Assembly (NCBI RefSeq): GCF_000012385.1
Contig: NC_007940.1
Span: 992,001 to 1,056,000, forward strand
Length of the DNA: 64,000 nt
Direction: 5' to 3'
DNA from: Rickettsia bellii RML369-C
GTDB taxonomy: Bacteria > Pseudomonadota > Alphaproteobacteria > Rickettsiales > Rickettsiaceae
Part shown: positions 9,655 through 19,330 of the stretch, piece by piece
Layout: every line of letters starts with the position of its first letter
How positions within the stretch are numbered: position 1 is the first letter of the stretch
The notes under the pieces: model-generated
What the model saw: the letters and a program-made list of their open reading frames with translations, nothing else
Database searches by the model: none
What the model was told of the DNA's origin: nothing
Made by a program: the position numbers and the translations under genes

Positions 9655-9784
9655 TGTGATCGAAAAGCATCTAAGGGATCATCCCGTGGCTTGTCCACGG
9701 GATTCAGTTTAAAATATGCAATATTCTTAACTATTTTTACTGGATTGCTTCGTCGAAACTTTCAGTTTCTTCTCGCAATGACGA
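9655..9784. repeat. Dispersed palindromic repeats
   Basis: GATCGAAAAGCATCTAAGGG, ATCATCCCGTGGCTTGTCCA and the complementary CACGGGATTCAG arm, an AT-rich middle with TTTTTACTGG, and a TTCTCGCAATGACG end. This is an uninterrupted example of the class into which the IS110 copies inserted. Confidence 0.75.
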
Positions 9785-9802
9785 TAAAGAAATAATACGT
9801 TT

Positions 9803-9836
9803 CTTATAATCGCTGAGCTTAAAGAGCGATTATAAG
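9803..9836. terminator. Hairpin between convergent genes
   Basis: A perfect 12-bp stem CTTATAATCGCT/AGCGATTATAAG with a 10-nt loop. It lies between the flavodoxin-like gene (plus) and the broken gene at 9852-10423 (minus). No strong T-run follows, so termination is only likely. Confidence 0.5.
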
Positions 9837-9851
9837 ATTACTATATTGTTA

Positions 9852-10423
9852 TTATACGTTATACTCAATTGCAAGCATACCATTACCAACTAATTCTAGT
9901 GCATTATCTTCTATTACAGATGTTACTAGTAGATACTTCACTGTGGCTTGGTAAATTTTCGTAAACAAGATTACATATTCCTGCTACTCCGTTTGCTATA
10001 CCTGCAGTATTTTCGTATACGAAATGTGCTGCTTCTAAACCTGTAAATGCTGCATTCTTTACAGTTTCGTATGCATTTTCTGGTGAAGTTAAAATTGCTG
10101 CTGTAACAAAAGTTGCCATAACAGCTGTTGGGTGATGGTAAATTGCCCCAGCAACACCTGCTACTAATCCACTTAAAACTTTAGGCATAGCAAAACCAAA
10201 AGCATGACCGGTCATTACTTCACCAGCAAATTCTTTATAAGCACAAAGCCCAAGTACACCTTGAAACATTGCTTTACCACCATAAGTAGCTGCTAAACCA
10301 GCGTACATACCACAATTTACTGCAGCTTGACCAGCATTTGCAAAATGCTGAAGCACTAGAGAAGTAGTTGTATGTTGTTTCAGAGATTTTAACACCGGTA
10401 TATTTAGATGTTATATTTGGCAT
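9852..10423 (-). pseudogene. Small alanine/glycine-rich hypothetical protein, frameshifted at both ends
   Basis: The central frame (9904-10395, 163 aa) is rich in Ala, Gly and short hydrophobic runs (MPKVLSGLVAGVAGAIYHHP). It starts only at a GTG with no ribosome site. A much better start, ATG 10423 (MPNITSKYTG) with AGAGGA upstream, lies in a neighbouring frame and joins at GGTGTT. At the other end, the frame after STSN ends at once in ICNRR. The alternative frame continues sensibly as TSVIEDNALELVGNGMLAIE to a TAA at 9852. Two single-base indels are the simplest reading. The function is unknown and possibly membrane-associated. Confidence 0.6.
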
Positions 10424-10763
10424 AGTTTTTCCTCTTTTAAAGATAAATATATTTGTTAATTAAGTCTAATTTTTAGTTAATAAGTTAATTACTAGTTAAT
10501 CTATTTTGGCTAAAAATTATAACTCGCTTCAACGAGTTATTCTTCGTCTTGAATATATTATACACAAAATATCGTACTATGTCAAGCAAGAATATTAATT
10601 TTTTAATAAATAGTTAATATTACTTATATTTATAGGGATTATTAGACAAAACTTGAATAGTTATTGCGAAGAAATTATGAAATAATTAACAAAGCAACCT
10701 CAGGCGTTTTATATTTTTTTATGAGATTGCCGACTTTCTTACAGAAGTTTGTAATCATTTAGA
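10424..10763. other. Intergenic stretch without a gene
   Basis: AT-rich. Contains a hairpin at 10519-10540 and a worn copy of the second dispersed repeat family near 10660-10735 (GCGAAGAAATTATGAAATAA ... ATGAGATTGC). No coding frame is seen. Confidence 0.55.
10506..10540 (-). terminator. Possible terminator for the gene at 10764
   Basis: Stem ATAACTCG/CGAGTTAT with loop CTTCAA. On the minus strand it is followed by AATTTTTAG, a short T-run. It lies about 220 nt past the stop of the minus-strand gene 10764-12152. Confidence 0.4.
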
Positions 10764-12152
10764 TTATCTAGATCTTTCATCTTGTTTACTTTTATTAGAT
10801 ATAGATTTATAAGGAGTGGTAGGTACTGAAATAGAGCTTGATGTGTTTATCATACTTCCTCTATTAATAGCTTTTTGCATTTCTTTTGTTTTAACAAAAC
10901 TCCTTGTTGGATTACTTAAAACTTGTTTAATATCAGCACTTTGAGAACTACTTTCTCTATTCACAGATTTTTGCATTTCCTTTGTTTTGGCAAAATTACT
11001 TGTTGGGCTGTTTAAAACTTGCTTAATATTAGCACTTTGAGAACTTGGGCTTTGAACACTAGGAGTTTGAGAGCTAATAATGCTAGAAAGTCTTTTATCT
11101 AATATTCCATCTATTTTATTATTTAAATATACCTCTTGATCTTTTCCGGTAACCATGGTGTAGATTTTTTCAGCAAAGCCAAGCTTGGTTTTACTTACTT
11201 CATTTATCGTGTTTACTAATGTATCTTTATGCTGAGTTAAGTCTTTGGTATCTAATTTAGATAAAGCTTTTTCAAATTGCTCAACTTGAGTATTGGTAAG
11301 ATCAGGATTTTGTGTCTTAACCTTTTCCATTAGCTTTTCTGTCGCCATTAACTTATCATTAGCTTTTTCAAGTTTATCATTTAATGAGTTTTTAAAATTT
11401 GTTATATTTTCTGGCGTTAATTTGGAGTTATCTAAAGTGGTTATTTCATAATCATAACCATCTTGAGTAAAATTAAATTTAGGATTACCAAAAGCTTTTT
11501 CTACTTCAGGTCTAATTATTTGATATGTTAATTTTGATCTAAGTTGTTCATTACCTTTCATGATTTTTTCATAAAGCTCTTCAGGTATTTTTACTTCATT
11601 AGATATTTGATTAATAAGCATTTTATTAGCTTCTTTATCTAATGGTATATATTGATCATTTTTCAATTCTTTAAAATCCAAAGATTCATTTATAATTTCA
11701 TATTCAACACGATTTTTTACTGCTGCATTCACTTTTTCATTAGTTGAAAACTTTTCTCTAAATTCTTTACCATAATTATTTATTCTTTCTTTTATTGCAG
11801 GAAATTCTTCAAAATCTTTTCCATCAGAAACCGCTGGAAGAACGCCTTTTTCTACTAAATACTCCCTTAAATCTGTTAAAGTTGCTTTAAGGCTTATTAC
11901 CGCATTTACCCCTCCAATTTTACTTTGCTGATTCTTTTCCGTTTCTATTGTTGCGTTTAATTCCTTTTGAAACTCTTCATCCTTTACGTCGATTGGTTTT
12001 TTGTTAGCTTTAACTTTATTTGCAAATTGACCTGCTGCAAAATTTTCTAAATTTTTTATATCTTTTTCAACATATTCTAATCTTTCTAAAATAATTTTTT
12101 CTTTTTGTTCCTTATTAAGTATATTTCCTTTTCCATCGCTATCTTTTGACAT
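10764..12152 (-). CDS. Coiled-coil Rickettsia-type hypothetical protein (462 aa)
   Basis: A hydrophilic, Lys/Glu/Asn-rich protein with long helical stretches predicted to form coiled coils through most of residues 15-350. There is no signal peptide or membrane segment. Near the C-terminus a 30-residue unit occurs twice: SQSANIKQVLNSPTSNFAKT then SQSADIKQVLSNPTRSFVKT, each followed by KEMQK. The tail is basic and Ser-rich. I do not recognise a family. The composition and repeated tail resemble lineage-restricted, possibly secreted proteins of Rickettsia. It stands alone with its own AT-rich upstream region. Confidence 0.7.
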   Translation of the reverse strand: MSKDSDGKGNILNKEQKEKIILERLEYVEKDIKNLENFAAGQFANKVKANKKPIDVKDEEFQKELNATIETEKNQQSKIGGVNAVISLKATLTDLREYLVEKGVLPAVSDGKDFEEFPAIKERINNYGKEFREKFSTNEKVNAAVKNRVEYEIINESLDFKELKNDQYIPLDKEANKMLINQISNEVKIPEELYEKIMKGNEQLRSKLTYQIIRPEVEKAFGNPKFNFTQDGYDYEITTLDNSKLTPENITNFKNSLNDKLEKANDKLMATEKLMEKVKTQNPDLTNTQVEQFEKALSKLDTKDLTQHKDTLVNTINEVSKTKLGFAEKIYTMVTGKDQEVYLNNKIDGILDKRLSSIISSQTPSVQSPSSQSANIKQVLNSPTSNFAKTKEMQKSVNRESSSQSADIKQVLSNPTRSFVKTKEMQKAINRGSMINTSSSISVPTTPYKSISNKSKQDERSR

Positions 12153-12340
12153 ATCAAAATTCCTTATTAAGTTTATTTAATTAAATCATTATTTAAAAAT
12201 GCTAACAAGTTAATTAAAATTAATTTAAGTTAAAATATATTATAAATATAAAATTATTACCTAAATGACACTCTTGAATATTGACAATTTACTTAATATA
12301 TACCAAACTGCGTGGTTTAATGGCTTTTGAAATTAATAAT

Positions 12341-13576
12341 ATGACTTTTATAGAAGAATTTATAAATAAAGGATATTTCCACCAATGTACCGATTTAGAG
12401 AGGTTAACTAGTATAACAAAAGAAAGTAAGATCGCTGCTTATATTGGCTTTGATTGTACAGCAACATCTCTACATATCGGTAGTTTAATGCAGATAATGA
12501 TATTGCGATTACTGCAAAAGCATGGGCATAAGCCAATAGTGATTATCGGCGGTGGTACGAGTAAAATTGGTGATCCTTCAGGCAAAGATGAAGCACGTAA
12601 AACTATAACTAAAGAAGATATAGCTAGAAATGCTGAAGGTATCAAAAAATCTTTGTCAAAATTTATTAAATTTGGCGATGGTGAAAGCGATGCTATCATG
12701 CTAGATAATGCAGAGTGGTTAGATTCACTTTACTATTTAGATTTCCTACGAGATTTCGGCAGCCATTTTTCTGTCAACCGCATGTTAACTATGGATTCAG
12801 TAAAGTTAAGGTTAGAGCGAGAACAACATTTAAGCTTTTTGGAGTTTAACTATATGTTGCTGCAAGCCTATGATTTTTACTATTTAAGCAAGCATTATAA
12901 TTGTAGCCTGCAACTTGGCGGTAGTGATCAGTGGGGTAATATAGTAATGGGAGCTGATTTAACTCGCAAAATAAGTAGCAAAGAAGTGTTTGGCATGACA
13001 ACGCCGTTACTTACAACCGCTTCAGGGGCTAAGATGGGTAAGACGGCTGCAGGTGCTGTATGGCTTAACGAAGATCTGCTAAGTCCATATGATTATTACC
13101 AATATTGGCGTAACTGTGAAGATGCTGACATAGTTAGATTTGCTAAACTATATAGCGAGCTAACAAATGAAGAGCTTGTAGTGTTTGAAAATTTAGCAGC
13201 TGAAGATATTAATGCCGCTAAAAAGCAACTCGCTTATGAATTGACTAAACTTTGTCACGGAAAGCAAGAAGCCAAGAACGCTTTAGAGACTTCAGTAAAA
13301 ATATTTGAACAAGGACAAATTGACGAAAATTTAACTACCATAGTTCTAGAGCCGGAAATGTTACAAGCAGGCATTACTGCGTTTGAACTATTTCATGAAG
13401 CCGGGCTTGCTACCTCTAAATCTGAAGCCCGCAAACTTATAAGAGGAAAAGGAGCTAAAGTAAATGATCAGCTTATAGAAGACGAGAATATGGTAATTAA
13501 TACTACTTTCTTACTTGATAATAAGGTTATTAAACTCTCTGCCGGTAAAAAAAGACATATATTAGTTAAGATTTAG
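12341..13576 (+). CDS. tyrS: Tyrosyl-tRNA synthetase
   Basis: Class I aminoacyl-tRNA synthetase charging tRNA-Tyr. It has the HIGH-like HIGS signature in [19 protein letters not shown], tyrosine-binding residues in [10 protein letters not shown] and [10 protein letters not shown], the KMSKS-like KMGKT, and a C-terminal S4 RNA-binding domain ([18 protein letters not shown]). The open frame extends upstream to a TTG at 12281, but the family start fits ATG 12341 ([15 protein letters not shown]), with ATG 12320 as an alternative. Length (411 aa from 12341) is normal. It is transcribed alone, toward two decayed IS256-type elements. Confidence 0.96.
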   Translation: MTFIEEFINKGYFHQCTDLERLTSITKESKIAAYIGFDCTATSLHIGSLMQIMILRLLQKHGHKPIVIIGGGTSKIGDPSGKDEARKTITKEDIARNAEGIKKSLSKFIKFGDGESDAIMLDNAEWLDSLYYLDFLRDFGSHFSVNRMLTMDSVKLRLEREQHLSFLEFNYMLLQAYDFYYLSKHYNCSLQLGGSDQWGNIVMGADLTRKISSKEVFGMTTPLLTTASGAKMGKTAAGAVWLNEDLLSPYDYYQYWRNCEDADIVRFAKLYSELTNEELVVFENLAAEDINAAKKQLAYELTKLCHGKQEAKNALETSVKIFEQGQIDENLTTIVLEPEMLQAGITAFELFHEAGLATSKSEARKLIRGKGAKVNDQLIEDENMVINTTFLLDNKVIKLSAGKKRHILVKI

Positions 13577-13631
13577 AAAAAAGTCATTCTCATTAGGCTT
13601 TGCCTGCGTGGATTGATTTTCCCCTTGGAGT

Positions 13632-14115
13632 CTGTAATATATTTTGTGTAAGTTGTTAAAGAAACAGATAAAGAATTACTGTAAAATAACAACTTAAACA
13701 GAGTAGAATATGGCTAAAAAATTAGAACAAGATACAGAAAAAAAGATATAAATAATGAACTAGTAGAAGAGCTATTATCACAAGCCAACCCTTCTGAGCG
13801 ATTCGGCAAAGGCTGGTTGTTTCAGCAACTAAAGAAGCGATTAGTAGAGAGGATACTTGAGAGCAAACTAGATAAAGAATTAGGTTACTCTAGGCATAGT
13901 AAAGTACCAAAGATAGATAACAATCGTCGGAATGGTATAACAGAAAAAACAATAATAGATGACAGTGGTCAAAAGATAACAATCGAAGTACCGCATGATA
14001 GAGAGGGAGAGTTTGAACCTAAGCTAATTCCTAAAGGAGTTAGAAGGTTTGCTGGGTTTGAGGATACGGTTATTTCCCTTTACGCCCGTGGTATGACTAT
14101 TAGCGAGATACAATC
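13632..14115 (+). pseudogene. IS256-family transposase remnant (first element)
   Basis: ATG 13710 opens MAKKLEQDTEKK, but one extra A shifts it to a stop. Removing it restores DINNELVEELLSQANPSERF, which joins the frame 13817-14164. That frame shows the IS256 N-terminal hallmarks (LLERILESKLDKELGY-like segment, NRRNGITEKT, FEPKLIPKG, FEDTVISLYARGMTISEIQ). After SEIQ the sequence leaves the family at about 14115, so the catalytic two-thirds are missing. It is a different sub-family from the next element. Confidence 0.75.
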
Positions 14116-14163
14116 TACCGTCTTAAGAGTCAAGAGTAAAAACATTAAATTTGATAAATTTTA
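14116..14163 (+). pseudogene. Short fragment of an unknown gene interrupted by an IS256-type element
   Basis: In frame with the preceding remnant it reads VLRVKSKNIKFDKF and is cut exactly at the inverted repeat of the next element (14164). On the far side of that element (15486-15613) a similar Asn/Asp/Lys/Phe-rich tail continues to a stop, so both may come from one gene. This is an inference from composition and position. Confidence 0.3.
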
Positions 14164-15485
14164 GGCTCTGTTCGAAAATTTGTGTAAATTCTGAATAGAT
14201 TATATAAATAAAGTAAATAAATATAATTTAAAGGAATAACTATGCAAAACACGAATGAAGAAAGAATAAAACAAGCAGTAGAATTATTAATAGATAAAAA
14301 TACGGATATAAGTAAAATTTTTGCGAAGGATGGGTTACTGAAGCAGTTAACAAAGAATTTGTTTGAGAGAGCATTAGAAGCTGAGATGGAAGATCATCTT
14401 GGTTATAAAAAGTAGAAGTAGATAATGGTCGCAATGGAATAAGTAAGAAGAGTCTAATAACTGATAGCGGGGTAGTTGAGCTTGAAGTGCCAAGAGATAG
14501 GAAAGCAGATTTTACTCCTATATTAGTTCCTAAGAGGGTTAGTAGGATAGAAGGGATAGATGATAAGATATTATCGTTTTATGCGAAAGGGATGAGCTTA
14601 TCAGATATTAAGTTACAGCTAGAAGAACTATACAGAGCAGAAGTAAGTGAGAGCTTGATAAGCCGTGTTACCGATAATGTAATGGACGAGGTAAGGAGTT
14701 GGCAGAATCGACCTTTAGAATCAGTTTATGCTATAGTATATTTTGATGCGTTAATAGTTAAGGTTAGGCAAGATAAGCGAATAATCAATAAATCAGTATA
14801 TGTTGCATTAGATATTGATTTACAAGGAAAGAAAGATATTTTAGGATTGTGGATTAGTGAGAATGAAGGAGCAAAATTTTGGCTTGCTAATTTTACTGAA
14901 ATGAAGAATAGAGGACTTAAAGATATTTTAATTGCTTGTAGTGATAACCTTGCCGGCATGAGTGAAGCAATATCTGCAGTATATCCGCAAGCAGAACATC
15001 AACTTTGTATTGTTCATCAAATTAGAAGCAGTTTGCAGTATGTTTCGTACAAAGATAGGAAAGAACTAGCAACTGATTTAAAGCTAATTTATCAAGCTAT
15101 AAATGAAGAAGAAGCACTTAGTGCTTTAGCTGACTTTGATAAAAAATGGAGCAAGCAATATCCGCATATTGCAAAATCTTGGCAAAATAACTGGCATAAT
15201 TTAGTAATTTTCTTGCAATATCCAGAAGTTATTAGAAGAATTATTTACACAACAAACGCTATTGAAGGGCTAATAGCCAGTTACGAAAAGTTACCAATAA
15301 TAAACGAATTTTTCCAAATGACGACTCTGTTTTTAAAACTCTCTACTTGACAATAAACTATATTACGAGAAAATGGAACATGCCAATCCAGAACTGGGGA
15401 GAAGCTATGGCTCATTTTTTAATAAAATTTGACCAACGAATTTAACGGGCTATCTTGGAATTTACAGAAATTCTAGGACAGAGCC
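14164..15485 (+). mobile_element. IS256-family insertion sequence (decayed)
   Basis: About 1.32 kb bounded by imperfect inverted repeats. The left end is GGCTCTGTTCGAAAATTTGT (from 14164). The right end, read from 15485 inward, is GGCTCTGTCCTAGAATTTCT. It contains one broken transposase gene. No clear target duplication is visible at the edges. Confidence 0.85.
14242..15445 (+). pseudogene. IS256-family transposase with at least two lesions
   Basis: Starts MQNTNEERIKQAVELLIDKN behind AAAGGAATAAC. After EDHLGYKK a short deletion at about 14415 causes stops. The frame then resumes as VDNGRNGISKKSLITDSG and runs through the mutator-type core, with candidate catalytic acids in VYFDALIVKV, IACSDNLAGM and TTNAIEG. 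One base is missing at about 15272: CTAATAGCC should read CTAAATAGCC to give LNSQLRKVTNNKRIFP. Reading past it recovers the normal tail TRKWNMPIQNWGEAMAHF to TAA 15443. It is inactive unless complemented. Confidence 0.9.
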
Positions 15486-15613
15486 CCAATATTACTAATC
15501 TCGATAAAAACCAACTTTCTTTTAATCCTTATGAATATGATTTTGACTGTTTCAAAATGGATATTAACGGTAATGATATATTTTCATGGTTTAATCCCAG
15601 TACAGACTTCTAA
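15486..15613 (+). pseudogene. C-terminal fragment of an unknown gene
   Basis: An open frame without a start begins at the right edge of the IS256-type element: NITNLDKNQLSFNPYEYDFD, then CFKMDINGNDIFSWFNPSTD, ending at a TAA near 15611. It is probably the 3' end of the gene disrupted by the element. The family is not recognised. Confidence 0.4.
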
Positions 15614-15834
15614 AAATTTTATTATATTGGCTGATTTTTAAACAATATAACCTTAGTTTATATTTATAAATTTTTATTTTCATAACGTAGATTATAGAAC
15701 AATTAAATTTAAAAACAGTTACCCCATCACTACCAATATATTGTTGAGTAAGGTAACTCCCTCTCGTATGTCATTCCCAATTAATCCAAACCAATTATTC
15801 CTTTAATTTAGCTGTATTTAAAGCCTTATTCGCA
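15614..15834. other. Intergenic stretch without a gene
   Basis: AT-rich; only short fragments resembling the dispersed repeats (GTCATTCCCAATTAATCC). No frame or RNA gene seen. Confidence 0.5.
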
Positions 15835-16749
15835 TTAAATAAATAAACTATCTTCTTGGTTACTACCGCTTAGAATAACATCGTTTTCTGTATCTTCAAC
15901 TATATTTGCATATTTTTTCCTAATCATAGGACTTGAAAGATCACATTGACCGACGAATTTTGATTTTAAAAAATTTGTAAATTCTTGTTCTGTTTCAAAA
16001 TTTTGAGTTTTATTCTCGGTTAATTCATTATTTCTATTTAATTCTTTTGATTTATTTCTTTCTAAATATTTTTCAATTTTTTCAGAAATATAATCAACCG
16101 TAGAAAAATTATGGCTTAAATCTAAAGTAGTTAAAGAATAGTTTATTTCAAAAGCATCCAAAAAAAACTCACCTCCTTTTTTACTTATATAACCCCAAGA
16201 AAGATTAAGCGTTTTAAGAGAAGTATTCTTTTTACAAGCTTCTGCTAAAAAAAATATATCCCTATCTATTAGCTCATTGTCCCTAAGATCAAGGTTAGTT
16301 ATAGAATTATTTATTCCAATAGCTTTTGATAAGGCTGGAACTCCTCTATCAGGAGAAAAAATACCACTATAAATTCCAGTACGATTACCTAGCTCATTAC
16401 TACTAAGATTAAGATAAGTGATAGTAGTAGTTGTCATAATTAATTCTGATAAAGCACTAGCTGTTTTTTCAGGATATTCTGTTGGAATTGATCCCGTTAA
16501 AGTAACAGAAGTTAAAGAAATATGTGTTTTAAAAACATTTACAAAATTATCAATATCTATTATTTTAGCACGAAAAAAACGAATATCACTCACAGGCTTA
16601 TCTTTTAACATATTAATTACTTCATTATTTACGAATCCACCATTTAAAAAGTACAAATTATTTCTTGGAATTTTAATTTTATCAGGTGTAGTATTTGATG
16701 TAGCTTCTAAGACTCCTAGTAGCTTATTTAATAAAAACATAACTGCCAA
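15835..16749 (-). CDS. Leucine-rich-repeat protein (304 aa)
   Basis: Contains about five LRR units of the ribonuclease-inhibitor type, each with L..L.L..N: SLTSVTLTGSIPTEYP, TITYLNLSSNELGNR, SITNLDLRDNELIDRD, SLKTLNLSWGYISKKG and SLTTLDLSHN (about residues 77-215). A hydrophobic N-terminal stretch (MAVMFLLNKLLGVLEA) precedes them. A charged C-terminal region of about 80 residues follows (FTNFLKSKFVGQCDLSSPMI). LRR proteins of this kind usually bind host proteins; an effector role is inferred. It is monocistronic and unbroken, unlike the LRR gene at 42320-43490. Confidence 0.8.
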   Translation of the reverse strand: MAVMFLLNKLLGVLEATSNTTPDKIKIPRNNLYFLNGGFVNNEVINMLKDKPVSDIRFFRAKIIDIDNFVNVFKTHISLTSVTLTGSIPTEYPEKTASALSELIMTTTTITYLNLSSNELGNRTGIYSGIFSPDRGVPALSKAIGINNSITNLDLRDNELIDRDIFFLAEACKKNTSLKTLNLSWGYISKKGGEFFLDAFEINYSLTTLDLSHNFSTVDYISEKIEKYLERNKSKELNRNNELTENKTQNFETEQEFTNFLKSKFVGQCDLSSPMIRKKYANIVEDTENDVILSGSNQEDSLFI

Positions 16750-16941
16750 TAAATAATTATGATGGATAACTGAGCGAACTACCCTATCCTTTTTTAATTA
16801 AAGTAATAAATAAATTATACTTGAGAGTTTCAAAAATACAATAGATATTTAACTAAAAATATAATTAGAAAATGATAATTATTTATCTTCAAATCTATTG
16901 AAAGTTAGCAATACATGTAAATAAGTAATTTAGAAATTAGT

Positions 16942-17016
16942 TGGCTGGGACGGGAGGATTCGAACCTCCGGATGACGATACCAAAAACCGTTGCCTTACC
17001 ACTTGGCGACGTCCCA
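16942..17016 (-). tRNA. tRNA-Gln(TTG)
   Basis: Minus strand. Acceptor TGGGACG pairs with CGTCCCA. The anticodon stem ACGGT/ATCGT encloses loop TTTTGGT with anticodon TTG. The T-arm is GGAGGTTCGAATCCTCC, with discriminator G and an encoded CCA. Confidence 0.96.
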
Positions 17017-17033
17017 ATGTATGAATTTGCTGT

Positions 17034-17136
17034 GTTGATGTCATTCCCGTCATTACGAGAATCCAGAAAAATAATAAAAAATACTAGTACTAGTATTTTT
17101 ACTGGATCCCGTGGACAAGCAACTAGATGACACCGA
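17034..17136. repeat. Dispersed palindromic repeat
   Basis: GATGTCATTCCCGTCATTAC, AATCCAGAAAAATAATAAAA, ACTAGTACTAGTATTTTTAC, TGGATCCCGTGGACAAGCAA, CTAGATGACACCGATG. It is a complete arm-middle-arm copy just upstream of tRNA-Gln on the minus strand. Confidence 0.75.
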
Positions 17137-17229
17137 TGTTTGAGTTGACACTTGTGCGTATTACACAATATGTGACATAGTTATAGACTTTATACCAATA
17201 AATAGTAGAAACGTCAATTACAATAATAG

Positions 17230-19071
17230 CTATAAAAATAAATTTATTTCATTATCAAGCCACTCTTTAGCAGCTGGGGATAATAAATGATGAATTTGTG
17301 TTTTAATTTTCTGATAATAATGTTTTATATAACTTATTTCATCATTATTAAGCAATTTAACATCAATCAATTCTTTGGCATAAGGCACTAAGCTTAGAGT
17401 TTCAAACTCTAGCCAGCCGTTATTTTCTTTTACATATATTAAATTTTCAATCCTGATACCATATTCCCTAGGAATATAAAATCCTGGTTCGTTGGATAAA
17501 ATCATACCAGCCTGCAAAATCGTTTTATTACGAAGATTTATACTTTGCGGACCTTCATGAACGCTTAAGAAGCTTCCAACCCCATGCCCTGTGCCATGAG
17601 GATAATCCAGCTCGTCTTGCCATAAATATTGCCGTGCTAAGATATCAAGATTTGCTCCCGTAATGATATTTTTAGGGAATTTGGCTTTAGCTAAAGCAAT
17701 ATGCCCTTTAAGCACCTGCGTATAACGTTTTTTCTGCTCATCGGTAGCGGTGCCTATCGTAATTGTTCTTGTTATATCAGTAGTAGCACCCTTATATTGA
17801 CCGCCTGAATCGATAAGCAATATCCCCTGCCCCTCAATCTTCTTAGCGGTTTTAGCATCAGCTCTATAATGAATGACTGCACTATTTTCCCTAAAGCCAC
17901 AAATAGCCGGAAAACTATCTGAAACATAGCCCCCCTGCTTGGCTCTATATTCGGTAAGTTTTAGACCAAGAGTATATTCGTTTAATATTTCGTCATTGCG
18001 AGCGGTCGCAGACTGCGTGGCAATCTCCTCATATTCTCCTGAGATTGCTTCGTCGACGCTTTGCGTCTTCTTGCAATGACTACTTTCCTCCAAATCAGCA
18101 AAAAACTCGCATAAAGCTACTGCATCTTTAATATGAAAATTTATAGCATGCTTAATTTCTACTTCATTTTTACAGGCTTTAAGCATTAAGCAAGGATCTT
18201 TAATTTTATGTACTTTTTTATCCGCTATCAAATCCATTATATGAATAGATGCTATGCTATCATCGATAAAAATATTATCCTGATCTTTTAAGATATTCTC
18301 AAATTCTTCTTCAGGTAAAATCGTTATTTCAGGACGCTCTTTAATAATTTCAGGGCTGATTCTTGCAGGATTAATAAATAGATATAACTTTTCAGGAGTA
18401 ATTATCACTTTAGCAAACATTAAAGGCGTATAAGCAACATCGCTAGCCCGCATATTTAATAACCAGCATATAGAAGAGCTATCTAGGATGATTAAAGAAT
18501 ATTCTTCGGTATCTATTTTTCTGGATCCCGTGGATAAACCACGGGATGACGTGTTACGGCATTTATCAATCTTCTCTATATGAGAGACACCCGCAAACTG
18601 GATATCATGTAAGTAAACTTGGGAATTTGGTTCTAATGGTTGATCTTGCCAAATTTTATCAATTAGATTACCTTTGATTTTCTGTAGATTGTCATCCCAT
18701 GGTTTATCCATAGAATCCAGTAGATTAGCTATAGCAGGGTAAGTAAATAATTCCGGATCATACCCTGCTCTACTTAAATAATCTTTCCAAGCAAATTTAG
18801 ATATGTCCTTTAAGTCAAAAATTTTGAACAGTTTTAGATCAAGTTCTTTGCGTGCTTGTTCTAAATACCTACCATCAGTAAAGAATAGCACTATATCTTT
18901 GCATATAACAGCCATACCATTTGAGCCGGTAAAACCTGTAATATACTCAAGCCTTTTAGCATATTCAGGTACGTACTCGCTCATATATTTATCATTAGAC
19001 GGAACTATATAACCATCTATGCTATGCTCTTCAAATAAATTTCTTAGCGAATTAATACGTTCTTTTACCAT
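17230..19071 (-). CDS. pepP: Xaa-Pro aminopeptidase with three in-frame repeat insertions
   Basis: A cytosolic metallopeptidase removing N-terminal residues before proline (M24 pita-bread family). The N-terminal creatinase-like domain is followed by a catalytic domain with the metal ligands in LLIDSGGQYKGATTDITRTI, GTGHGVGSFLSVHEGP, ILSNEPGFYIP and GIRIENLIYV. Three stretches of dispersed-repeat DNA lie in frame: residues about 117-127 (18691-18722), 174-184 (18520-18552) and 331-360 (17991-18080, exactly 90 bp). All three avoid the metal site, so the enzyme is probably still active. It is longer (613 aa) than typical for the family because of them. Start ATG 19071. Confidence 0.93.
   Translation of the reverse strand: MVKERINSLRNLFEEHSIDGYIVPSNDKYMSEYVPEYAKRLEYITGFTGSNGMAVICKDIVLFFTDGRYLEQARKELDLKLFKIFDLKDISKFAWKDYLSRAGYDPELFTYPAIANLLDSMDKPWDDNLQKIKGNLIDKIWQDQPLEPNSQVYLHDIQFAGVSHIEKIDKCRNTSSRGLSTGSRKIDTEEYSLIILDSSSICWLLNMRASDVAYTPLMFAKVIITPEKLYLFINPARISPEIIKERPEITILPEEEFENILKDQDNIFIDDSIASIHIMDLIADKKVHKIKDPCLMLKACKNEVEIKHAINFHIKDAVALCEFFADLEESSHCKKTQSVDEAISGEYEEIATQSATARNDEILNEYTLGLKLTEYRAKQGGYVSDSFPAICGFRENSAVIHYRADAKTAKKIEGQGILLIDSGGQYKGATTDITRTITIGTATDEQKKRYTQVLKGHIALAKAKFPKNIITGANLDILARQYLWQDELDYPHGTGHGVGSFLSVHEGPQSINLRNKTILQAGMILSNEPGFYIPREYGIRIENLIYVKENNGWLEFETLSLVPYAKELIDVKLLNNDEISYIKHYYQKIKTQIHHLLSPAAKEWLDNEINLFL
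17991..18080. repeat. 90-bp palindromic repeat inside pepP
   Basis: CGTCATTGCGAGCGGTCGCA ... GGCAATCTCC ... TGAGATTGCTTCGTCGACGC ... TTCTTGCAATGAC. The same element occurs at 44418-44518, 45580-45667 and 61333-61378. Here it encodes about 30 in-frame residues, including SGEYEEIATQSATARNDE. Confidence 0.85.
18520..18552. repeat. Short palindromic repeat inside pepP
   Basis: CTGGATCCCGTGGATAAACC followed by ACGGGATGAC is the hairpin arm pair of the common dispersed family, read in frame within pepP. Confidence 0.8.
18691..18722. repeat. Short palindromic repeat inside pepP, diverged
   Basis: GTCATCCCATGGTTTATCCA followed by TAGAATCCAG is a slightly worn copy of the same hairpin pair, in frame within the N-terminal domain. 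Confidence 0.75.
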
Positions 19072-19330
19072 AAACTTTTTTTATTGCCCAATATCATTAG
19101 TACCGGATAGTTTTTATTCAATGTCATTCTTAGCAACGGCTGAAATCCAGCATAAAGCGAGATACCTAAGCTTTTTATTTTAAAAAGATAACATCGAGCA
19201 CTTTTTTAGAGCCACACAACAATGCTGCTAAAAGCTACCAACTGTGTAAGCATATTGTATTTAATAAAATATTAAAACTAATAAATAAGAAAATAATAAG
19301 ATAAATAGTAGAGAAATATGGAAGCGGGAT

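Noticed and set aside
12281..12340. N-terminal extension of TyrS from a TTG
   Set aside because: The start at ATG 12341 matches the family start; the extension [13 protein letters not shown] is not protein-like for TyrRS.
16418..16756. 112-aa plus-strand frame opposite the LRR gene
   Set aside because: Antisense shadow of the LRR coding sequence; no ribosome site or independent protein character.
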